The notes under the pieces: model-generated
What the model saw: the letters and a program-made list of their open reading frames with translations, nothing else
Told to the model about the DNA's origin: nothing
Databases searched by the model: none
In this document: piece by piece, positions 17,602 through 24,087 of the stretch
Position numbering within the stretch: position 1 is the first letter of the stretch
Layout of the letters: every line of letters starts with the position of its first letter
Position numbers and translations under genes: made by a program
DNA from: Flavobacteriaceae bacterium
GTDB lineage: Bacteria; Bacteroidota; Bacteroidia; Flavobacteriales; Flavobacteriaceae
Direction of reading: 5' to 3'
Length of the DNA stretch: 61,133 nucleotides
NCBI GenBank assembly: GCA_016764435.1
Contig: JAESRX010000040.1
Coordinates: 1-61,133, forward strand

Positions 17602-17660
17602 AATTTGATAAGTTATTAACCCCTTAATAACGTATTTAGCGAGAAAAGTTTCGTCTTCTC
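17571..17660 (-). ncRNA. Candidate small RNA downstream of the prolyl oligopeptidase
   Basis: On the minus strand a TATCTTTA -7-like element (17672-17665) predicts a start near 17660. The transcript of about 90 nt could form a 5' hairpin (GAGAAGA with TTTTCTC, 17660-17641), then the perfect 8-bp hairpin GTTATTAA-GGGG-TTAATAAC (17631-17612), then the strong terminator at 17601-17571. The layout (promoter, hairpin with a GGGG loop, terminator, just after a minus-strand gene) resembles the candidate at 8071-8167, though primary sequences differ. The promoter deviates from TAnnTTTG in its last base. A 3'-UTR fragment of the oligopeptidase mRNA is the alternative. Confidence 0.42.
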
Positions 17661-17779
17661 TCTATAAAGATACGTAAGAGGTTTTAGCTATCTTTTTTTT
17701 TTAGATAAAATACAGTTAACTATAGATGAAAGGGCTTTACCTAAGGGTTATCTGATGGTGTTTTGGGTGAAAACGGGGG

Positions 17780-19846
17780 TTATTCTATTACTTTATTGGT
17801 AGAAGGCAGTTCTTTAAAGCCCATATTAAAGAAGACAAAACCAAAAATAGCTGCGTATTGTTCTATGATTTTAGAAATGGGTGTTCCAGCACCATGTCCA
17901 GCATTGGTTTCTATTCTGATAAGGACGGGGTTTTTTCCTGTTTGTTTGTCTTGAAGTGTTGCTGCAAATTTAAAAGAATGTGAAGGTACGACTCTATCGT
18001 CATGATCTCCAGTTGTAATCATAGTTGCAGGATATGACACTCCTTTTTTTACGTTGTGTACGGGGGAATACCCTTTTAAATAGTCAAACATTTCTTTAGA
18101 ATCCTCGGAGGTACCATAGTCATAAGCCCATCCTGCTCCTGCGGTAAATGTGTGGTAGCGCAACATGTCTAAAACACCGACAGCAGGCAAGGCTACTTTT
18201 ATTAAATCTGGACGTTGGGTCATGGTAACTCCTACTAAGAGTCCTCCGTTAGAGCCTCCTTGAATGGCTAAAAAATCTGAAGAAGTGTACTGCTTAGAGA
18301 TTAGGTATTCTGCGGCGCTTATAAAATCGTCAAAGACGTTTTGTTTATTGTATTTGATACCTGCAATATGCCATTTTTTACCATATTCTCCTCCTCCTCT
18401 TAAGTTAGGAACAGCGTACACACCTCCTTGTTCCATCCACACGGCGTTTGCAATGCTAAAACTAGGAGTAAGGCTGATATTAAACCCTCCGTAACCATAT
18501 AAAATAGTTGGATTTTTTCCAGTGAGTTTTAAGCCTTTTTTATGGCTGATGATCATGGGGATTTTAGTGCCGTCTTTGGATGTATAAAAAACTTGTTTGG
18601 AGGTAAAATCCTCGGAGTTAAAGTCTATCGCTGCTTGTCTATATAATTTGGAAACTCCTTTTTTTGGATCAAAACTGTAGATGGATCCAGGTGTGTTGTA
18701 ATTAGTGAATGCGTAGTAAAGGATTTTGGCATCTTCTTTACCTCCAAATCCAGTCACAGTTCCCATCCCAGGTAATTTAATTTCTCGGATTAATTTTCCG
18801 TTAAAATCATATTGTTTTACTTGAGATACGGCATCTATCATGTACTTTGTAAAGAGGGAACCTGCGGCGGCAGTTGCGCTCAATACATGTTCAGTTTCTG
18901 GGATGATATCTATCCAGTTTTCTGGACTAGGATTGTGTGCGTTTACTTTTACAATTCGCTTATTAGGCGCCTTTAAATTGGTGATGAAATACAAGGTTTC
19001 TCCCTTGTTTTCTAAAAGGTGAGTGTCGCTATCAAAATTATTGACAATGGTGATTAATTTAGCGGAAGGATTTTCCAAATCTAATAAGTATAATTCATTT
19101 CCAGAAGTAGATTTGGAGGCAGAAATACTTAAAAAACGATGGTCTCTACTGGTCGCTCCTCCTATATAACGTCGTATTTTTTTATCGCCAAATATAATGA
19201 CATCGTTTTTTTGAGCGGTGTTTAGCTGGTGATAAAAGAGCCGATGTTGCGTTGTTTTTGCAGACAATTCACTTCCCATTGGTTTTTCGTAACTTGAATA
19301 GTAAAAACCGTCATTTCCTCTCCACGATAGCCCCGAGAATTTAATGTCAACTAAGGTGTCTTCTGTGATTTTTTTAGTAGCCACATCCATTACAATCACT
19401 TTACGCCAGTCGGATCCTCCTTCGGAAATAGCATACGCTACTTTAGTTCCATCTTCTGAAAAAGACACAGCGCCTAGGGAAGTGGTTCCGTCTTCTGAAA
19501 AAGTGTTTGGATCTAAAAATACATGGGGTTTATTGTTTTTTTTATGACGGTATAAAACATACTGGTTTTGTAAGCCATCATTTTTGTAAAAATAAGTATA
19601 TTCTCCTTCTGTGAATGGAGCGCCTATCTTCTCGTAGTTCCATAGTTTTTCAAGCCTGTTTTTAAGGGGGTCTAGGTAGGGGATGTTTTTTAAATAATCA
19701 AAAGTCACCTTGTTTTGTTCACGAACCCAGGCGTTTGTTTCTTTAGAAATGTCATCTTCTAACCAACGGTAAGGATCTTTTACAGGGCTGTCAAAATAGT
19801 GTGTAATGGTATTTCCTTTCTTGGTGATGGGGTAGTGTAATTTCAT
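17780..19846 (-). CDS. Prolyl oligopeptidase family serine peptidase
   Basis: S9A-type peptidase of about 688 aa that cleaves short peptides after proline. The N-terminal block SPVKDPYRWLEDD is the family start; a beta-propeller domain spans about residues 70-400, and the C-terminal alpha/beta-hydrolase domain holds the catalytic triad: Ser in QGGSNGGLL, Asp in TGDHDDRVVP and His in ETNAGHGAG. I chose the ATG at 19846 (protein begins MKLHYPITKKGN); an in-frame ATG at 19882 would add 12 residues without family support. No signal peptide is seen, so the enzyme is predicted to be cytoplasmic, whereas many flavobacterial homologues are exported. Confidence 0.93.
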   Translation of the reverse strand: MKLHYPITKKGNTITHYFDSPVKDPYRWLEDDISKETNAWVREQNKVTFDYLKNIPYLDPLKNRLEKLWNYEKIGAPFTEGEYTYFYKNDGLQNQYVLYRHKKNNKPHVFLDPNTFSEDGTTSLGAVSFSEDGTKVAYAISEGGSDWRKVIVMDVATKKITEDTLVDIKFSGLSWRGNDGFYYSSYEKPMGSELSAKTTQHRLFYHQLNTAQKNDVIIFGDKKIRRYIGGATSRDHRFLSISASKSTSGNELYLLDLENPSAKLITIVNNFDSDTHLLENKGETLYFITNLKAPNKRIVKVNAHNPSPENWIDIIPETEHVLSATAAAGSLFTKYMIDAVSQVKQYDFNGKLIREIKLPGMGTVTGFGGKEDAKILYYAFTNYNTPGSIYSFDPKKGVSKLYRQAAIDFNSEDFTSKQVFYTSKDGTKIPMIISHKKGLKLTGKNPTILYGYGGFNISLTPSFSIANAVWMEQGGVYAVPNLRGGGEYGKKWHIAGIKYNKQNVFDDFISAAEYLISKQYTSSDFLAIQGGSNGGLLVGVTMTQRPDLIKVALPAVGVLDMLRYHTFTAGAGWAYDYGTSEDSKEMFDYLKGYSPVHNVKKGVSYPATMITTGDHDDRVVPSHSFKFAATLQDKQTGKNPVLIRIETNAGHGAGTPISKIIEQYAAIFGFVFFNMGFKELPSTNKVIE

Positions 19847-20008
19847 GATTTTTCTTTGATTGCTATGGACGCTATACACCATTATAAGGATGCCTTCTAA
19901 AAGTATTTTTTTCTATTTTCAGATAGGAGAGCGTCTTTTATTATTCGTTTTAATACTGAGAATGGAGGTGTTTTTTCATGTATATGTGTCCTTGAAATAC
20001 AAATGTAT

Positions 20009-20042
20009 AAAAAAAAGACACAGGTGGTTAGCAGGTGTCTTT
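20009..20042 (-). terminator. Minus-strand terminator-like hairpin
   Basis: Perfect 8-bp arms AAAGACAC and GTGTCTTT; read on the minus strand, they are followed by eight T residues. No minus-strand gene ends nearby, so its partner transcript is unknown. Confidence 0.5.
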
Positions 20043-20321
20043 AGATTGTTTCTATGGATTTAAAAAGAACGCTTTATTTTTCTATACGGTGCCACCTAAG
20101 AATTAAAAAATAAGGGTAGAAGACGCTAAAAAATGACCTGCTTTAAGGATGAAATTAAAATGCAGGACTAGGTGTTGGTTGCTCTTTTTTTCAATAGATA
20201 AAAGTTTTAGATTGGTTATTGTCTAAATATTAAGAGCTTAAGGTAGTTAAAAAAAAGGACTGTAACTATTGTTACCTCCATAATAGTTCTTTTTAAGTCT
20301 CTTTGTCTATGTAAATTAAAG

Positions 20322-20344
20322 GCTGCTAATTGTATATTAGCAGC
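20322..20344 (+). promoter_or_regulatory. Stem-loop in the thioredoxin 5' leader
   Basis: Perfect 9-bp stem GCTGCTAAT/ATTAGCAGC with a 5-nt loop, ending 16 nt before the thioredoxin ATG and about 17 nt after a possible -7 element. It lacks a T-run. It may stabilise the mRNA or control translation. Confidence 0.55.
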
Positions 20345-20360
20345 TATAAATGGAATATAT

Positions 20361-20717
20361 ATGACAGAATTATTGACAAAAGAAACCTTTTTTGAAAAGG
20401 TTTTTAATTTCGAAAAAAATACAACCTGGAAATATGAAGGTGAACTGCCTTGTATCATTGATTTTTATGCAGAATGGTGTGGTCCCTGTAAAATGGTCGC
20501 TCCAGTTTTAGAGGAATTGAGTGAAGAATTTGAAGGGAAAGTGGTTATTTATAAGGTGAATACAGAAGTAGAGCAGGAGCTAGCAGCAGCCTTTGGAGTG
20601 CGTAGTATTCCTACCATGTTATTTTGTCCTAAAGAAGGGGAACCACAAATGTCTCAAGGAGCCTTGCCTATTACAGAATTTAGAAAATTATTTAAAGAGG
20701 TACTCTTAGTCGAGTAG
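20361..20717 (+). CDS. Thioredoxin
   Basis: Cytoplasmic disulfide reductase of 118 aa. The redox-active motif WCGPCK lies in IIDFYAEWCGPCKMVAPVL, followed by VNTEVEQELAAAFGVRSIPTM with the conserved cis-proline. The N-terminus is about 15 residues longer than E. coli thioredoxin, but no signal peptide or lipobox is present. It is monocistronic, with a stem-loop in its leader and a strong terminator downstream. Confidence 0.93.
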   Translation: MTELLTKETFFEKVFNFEKNTTWKYEGELPCIIDFYAEWCGPCKMVAPVLEELSEEFEGKVVIYKVNTEVEQELAAAFGVRSIPTMLFCPKEGEPQMSQGALPITEFRKLFKEVLLVE

Positions 20718-20783
20718 TGATTGTTTTTTTAGGCCCTAGTGAATCTATATAGATTATGGGCTGTTAAAATTATGAATTGAAAG

Positions 20784-20815
20784 CTGTACGAGGATTGTGT
20801 CGTACAGTTTTTTTT
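20784..20815 (+). terminator. Terminator after thioredoxin
   Basis: Perfect 8-bp stem CTGTACGA/TCGTACAG followed by eight T residues, 67 nt after the thioredoxin stop. Confidence 0.88.
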
Positions 20816-21519
20816 GTGCTGTTTTTTATTTGGAGGGACTATGTATTTCTGTAGCTGTCTAATGGGATACGGTTTATGCTTGTCTTATTTAGAAGTATCT
20901 CTTTATAATGACGCCATCTTTTTTTAGCTTAAACACTCTTTAGTGTTGGTTTTTGGACAATGAGATCCGTTTGTAGTAACAGGGGTTTTAGTGATTATCG
21001 AAAGTTCACCTTATTTCTTGCCTTATTTGATTGTATGCTTCCCTGGACTCATTTTATGTTGAGACAATTCTCTTGTTTTGAATGTGTTTTAGTTATTGAT
21101 TGTCAGTATTTAATGGGTAGTTTCATTTGGATGTACCGCTATTTATTGCTTAGAGAGATCTCCTATGTTAAAAATAATTGTAGCAGTGGATTTTTTAACA
21201 ATTTAAAGGGGCTTTTTTTTTGAGGAGGCATTGCTTCCATAAAAAGTAAGGTGATTGGACTAAGTTCTTAGGGTTAATAAGGGACTTAAGAAATAAGAAG
21301 CAGGAATAAACAGTGTGATTTGTTTTGTGTTTGGTTTGAAAACAGAAAAGAATGGCATACCTGTATAGAAACATGATAAAAATCATATTTAAAGTAATGG
21401 CTTGATCTTATTTTAGAGTCTTGATCAAAAGGAATAATTAATTACTATTCAAAAAAGAGGGTTTCTTTTTTAAGTTGACAAAAGGGAATTATCATTTTTA
21501 ACAATTAAATTTTTAAGTT
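20816..21519. other. Gene-poor 700-bp region before the fibre locus
   Basis: Open frames here are short, have no family features and look accidental. Small hairpins are present (AACACT-cttt-AGTGTT at 20932-20947; ATGAT-aaaa-ATCAT near 21371) but none has a convincing T-run. The last part, from about 21420, is A/T-rich and probably contains the promoter of the DUF4402 genes; I cannot identify a TAnnTTTG element with confidence. Confidence 0.5.
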
Positions 21520-21597
21520 ATGAAAAAAACAATTTTTACGATGCTTGCCATTGCTATGATGGCTGGGGTGTCCAACAATGCAATGGCACAAAATTCT
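21503..21597 (+). repeat. 95-bp perfect direct repeat, copy 1
   Basis: This segment (ribosome-binding leader, start codon and signal-peptide codons of the first DUF4402 gene) is identical, base for base by eye, to 22045-22139, 542 bp downstream. The genes diverge immediately after it. Confidence 0.9.
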
Positions 21598-22050
21598 GCA
21601 ATGGCCAATAGTGAAGTTATAGCTACGGTAATTGCTCCTATTAGCATCAATATGGGAGCAACATTGAGCTTTGGTAATATAATTAAAGGTAATGGAACTG
21701 TAACTGTAAAGCCGATAGGCGGAAAGGAAAGTAGTTATAATGCTTTTACAATAACTCAAGATGGAGCTGATGCTAACGGAACTTTTAAAGTTTCTGGGGA
21801 GAAAGGATATACCTATTCTATTGTATTGCCAGTAAATGATTTTGTTGTACTAAGAGATTCAGATTCGAATTCTATGGCTGTTAGTGATTTTACTTGTATT
21901 TCTATTGGAAGTCCATCTGAGAATTTAATTGGAACTCTTAGTAGTAAAGGGGGTGATACGCTTATGGTAGGTGCAACAATAACAGTTACAGATTCACAAG
22001 CACCTGGTTCTTATTCTGCTATTTATATGGTTACTGTTTCTTATAATTAA
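21520..22050 (+). CDS. DUF4402 fibre subunit A
   Basis: A 176-aa exported protein with a cleavable signal peptide (MKKTIFTMLAIAMMAGVSNN-AMAQ) and a DUF4402 domain, recognisable by ATVIAPISINMGATLSFGNI, the internal GTFKVSGEKGYTYSIVLP and the C-terminal VGATITVTDSQAPGSYSAIY-MVTVSYN. This domain resembles the immunoglobulin-like pilin subunits of chaperone-usher pili, including the terminal beta-strand ending in an aromatic residue. It is one of two tandem copies with an identical leader and signal peptide and lies upstream of a PapD-like chaperone and usher-like gene, so a major structural subunit is likely. Polymer formation is inferred from context. Confidence 0.85.
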   Translation: MKKTIFTMLAIAMMAGVSNNAMAQNSAMANSEVIATVIAPISINMGATLSFGNIIKGNGTVTVKPIGGKESSYNAFTITQDGADANGTFKVSGEKGYTYSIVLPVNDFVVLRDSDSNSMAVSDFTCISIGSPSENLIGTLSSKGGDTLMVGATITVTDSQAPGSYSAIYMVTVSYN

Positions 22051-22139
22051 ATTTTTAAGTTATGAAAAAAACAATTTTTACGATGCTTGCCATTGCTATG
22101 ATGGCTGGGGTGTCCAACAATGCAATGGCACAAAATTCT
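22045..22139 (+). repeat. 95-bp perfect direct repeat, copy 2
   Basis: Identical to 21503-21597. It includes the 3' end of gene A's stop region, the leader and the signal-peptide codons of gene B. The repeats could recombine and delete one subunit gene. Confidence 0.9.
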
Positions 22140-22592
22140 TCAATGGCCAGTAATGGCGCTAAAGCTACAATAATTGCTCCTATTGCTATTTTTGCAACAG
22201 GAATGTTAAACTTTGGTGTTATAATTAAAGGAACTGGGACAGTAAGTGTGTCTCCATCATCTGAAAGAACTAGTGATTATGCTTCTTTCACAGTGACTCA
22301 ATTAGAAGACATAAAACCTGCTTCTTTTAGTCTTACAGGAGAGGCCGGATATACATATTCAATTGTATTGCCAGAGGATGATACCATTGTTTTAAAAGAA
22401 AGTGGTACGGATACAATGGCTGTTAATAAATTTATCTGTAATTCCTTTACAGATGGAGATATAGATTTAGATGGAACTATTGGTGTTGAAGGTGGTGATC
22501 TTATTCACGTAGGAGCAACATTAACTGTTTCAGATTCACAAACTGTAGGAGTGTATAATGGTGTTTTTGATGTCACCATTTCTTATAATTAA
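22062..22592 (+). CDS. DUF4402 fibre subunit B
   Basis: A 176-aa paralogue of subunit A, of identical length and with an identical signal peptide, but a clearly diverged mature part (ATIIAPIAIFATGMLNFGVI, FSLTGEAGYTYSIVLPEDD, VGATLTVSDSQTVGVYNGVF). The domain is again DUF4402. The start is 11 nt after the stop of gene A. An intercistronic terminator-like hairpin follows, so A and B should be made in greater amounts than the chaperone and usher, as expected for fibre subunits. Whether A and B co-assemble or are alternative antigens is unknown. Confidence 0.84.
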   Translation: MKKTIFTMLAIAMMAGVSNNAMAQNSSMASNGAKATIIAPIAIFATGMLNFGVIIKGTGTVSVSPSSERTSDYASFTVTQLEDIKPASFSLTGEAGYTYSIVLPEDDTIVLKESGTDTMAVNKFICNSFTDGDIDLDGTIGVEGGDLIHVGATLTVSDSQTVGVYNGVFDVTISYN

Positions 22593-22600
22593 TTTTTTTT

Positions 22601-22643
22601 CAATTCCAAGTATCTTAGAATGGCTACTTGGGGTTGTTTTTTT
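22601..22643 (+). terminator. Intercistronic attenuator after the fibre subunits
   Basis: Stem CAA-TT-CCAAGTA / TACTTGG-GG-TTG followed by seven T residues lies between subunit B and the chaperone gene. Partial termination here would lower chaperone and usher expression relative to subunits. Confidence 0.72.
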
Positions 22644-22669
22644 AGATGTGTTTTTAAAATTTATAGATT

Positions 22670-23521
22670 ATGGGTACAAAACAGAAAAAGTCTTTAATAA
22701 AGACACCTTTTTTTAAAGGCATGCTAGTTATTGTTCTTTTGACCTTAACGGTAATCCCGTTATTCGCGCAAGGGAATTTATTAATCTATCCGAAGCGACT
22801 AGTTTTCGAAGGTAGGACTAAAATTAAAAAATTGGTATTGTCTAATATTGGCAAAGATACAGCTGTTTATAAGATCTCGTTTTTAGAATATAAAATGGAA
22901 AAAAGTGGGGCATTTAAAATTATAACAACTCCAGAGCCTGGGCAGCGGTTTGCGTCTTCTAAGATACGGTTTTATCCGCGTAGGGTTACTTTAGCACCTC
23001 GCGAAAGTCAGACGGTAAAGGTTCAGTTATCCAGTAGGCAACAGCTCACAGAGGGGGAATACCGTTCTCATCTCTATTTTAGAGCCGTGAAAGAAAAAGT
23101 AGCATTGGGGGAAATAGAGAAAACACAGGATTCTACTATGTCCGTTAGCTTGACGCCTGTTTTTGGACTTGCCATTCCTTGTATTGTAAGGAAAGGAACG
23201 GATAATACGACGGTTTCTATTGCTAAGTTAGAATTTATCAAATCTAAGAATGCGTATAGGGCGCTTAAGTTCCATATGATTAGAAGTGGTAATATGTCCG
23301 TTTACGGCGATTTTACGATAAACTATATCGCTACGGATAACACCGTTTATGAAGTTGCTAAAATAAAAGGAGTTGGTATTTATACTCCAGGAACGCTAAG
23401 AGAAATGAAAATAAGGTTGAAAAATATTGAAAACAGAAGCTTTGAAGGAGGCTTTTTTAAGCTCGTTTTCACAAAAAATGAAAGTGAAGAAATACTTACG
23501 GAAGCTATCTTAAAGCTGTAA
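22670..23521 (+). CDS. PapD-like periplasmic fimbrial chaperone
   Basis: A 283-aa exported protein (signal peptide up to about residue 33, ending PLFAQG) with a chaperone-like first domain: LLIYPKRLVFEGRTKIKKLV, then LSNIGKDTAVYKISFLEYKM and the donor-strand region IRFYPRRVTLAPRESQTVKV followed by TEGEYRSHLYFRAV. These match the N-terminal domain of PapD-like chaperones, where the basic residues anchor the subunit carboxylate and the R-x-V-T-L strand donates to the subunit. A second Ig-like domain follows. Between subunits and an usher-like gene, it should fold and deliver DUF4402 subunits in the periplasm. Confidence 0.8.
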   Translation: MGTKQKKSLIKTPFFKGMLVIVLLTLTVIPLFAQGNLLIYPKRLVFEGRTKIKKLVLSNIGKDTAVYKISFLEYKMEKSGAFKIITTPEPGQRFASSKIRFYPRRVTLAPRESQTVKVQLSSRQQLTEGEYRSHLYFRAVKEKVALGEIEKTQDSTMSVSLTPVFGLAIPCIVRKGTDNTTVSIAKLEFIKSKNAYRALKFHMIRSGNMSVYGDFTINYIATDNTVYEVAKIKGVGIYTPGTLREMKIRLKNIENRSFEGGFFKLVFTKNESEEILTEAILKL

Positions 23522-23564
23522 TAGAGTCATCCGTTATTTCCCAGTTTCAGCAGTTCTTAAACCC

Positions 23565-24077
23565 ATGCTAAATACAACACGAAATACCTGTAATTTATTT
23601 AAACTGTTATTATTTATAACTGTTTTTTTGTTCGTAAATAAGGCCATTTCTCAGGAATGGTCACTAGAAGATAAATGGACTGTTTTTCCGGTGCAACCTA
23701 TCAATTTTGGTGTTTTCTATTCTGTTGGAGCAGGAACTATTACCGTGGATTATCAAGGGAATGTACATGTTACTGGAGGTGTGGTTTCTTTGGATAGAAG
23801 CGCTGTTACTCCTGCTGTTTTTGAACTTAAATTTCCCCATGGTAGCACTGTTACCATAGATTATTGCTATTCAGTGATGTTAGACGGTAGTAAAGGAGGG
23901 AAACTAGCACTTATAATTGGCCCTACAGAAAAAGGTGAAAGTGGCGATGAATTTATTATAAATACTACAAGTAATACGTTTACTCAATTTCGTGTAGGAG
24001 CTACACTTGTGATACCAGCCTATTCTGTATCTAGTGTTTATTCTGGTAGTTTTCCAATGACTTTTAAACGAGAATAA
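23565..24077 (+). CDS. DUF4402 protein, candidate tip or minor subunit
   Basis: A 170-aa exported protein with a signal peptide (LLLFITVFLFVNKAIS-Q). The mature part has the DUF4402 pattern INFGVFYSVGAGTITVDYQG, then VHVTGGVVSLDR and a C-terminal FRVGATLVIPAYSVSSVYSG. It is more distant from subunits A and B than those are from each other and is placed between chaperone and usher, the position typical of tip adhesins or minor pilins. No adhesin domain is fused to it, so 'tip' is inference. It starts 43 nt after the chaperone and ends 10 nt before the usher-like gene. Confidence 0.72.
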   Translation: MLNTTRNTCNLFKLLLFITVFLFVNKAISQEWSLEDKWTVFPVQPINFGVFYSVGAGTITVDYQGNVHVTGGVVSLDRSAVTPAVFELKFPHGSTVTIDYCYSVMLDGSKGGKLALIIGPTEKGESGDEFIINTTSNTFTQFRVGATLVIPAYSVSSVYSGSFPMTFKRE

Positions 24078-24087
24078 ATGAGCTAAC

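Larger units (their letters stand above)
19847..20360. other. Intergenic region with two orphan T-tailed hairpins
   Basis: I see no convincing gene. One hairpin (AAAGACAC 20014-20021 with GTGTCTTT 20035-20042) has a T-run only on its minus-strand 3' side. A second (AACTATT 20264-20270 with AATAGTT 20282-20288) has T-runs on both sides. A CCTGC/GCAGG pair around 20137-20165 could form a further weak hairpin. No transcript that these would terminate is obvious. A possible thioredoxin promoter (TCTCTTTG, 20298-20305) lies at the end. Confidence 0.5.

Noticed and set aside
20216-20458. 80-codon minus-strand frame overlapping the thioredoxin start
   Set aside because: It is antisense to the thioredoxin coding region and covers a terminator-like hairpin.
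20960-21223. 87-codon frame on the plus strand with Cys- and Phe-rich product
   Set aside because: No start context, no family features and a composition expected from translated A/T-rich non-coding DNA.
21465-21500. TTGACA followed by TATCAT as a sigma-70 promoter of the fibre locus
   Set aside because: The spacing of about 11 nt is too short and Bacteroidota promoters use TTTG/TAnnTTTG instead.
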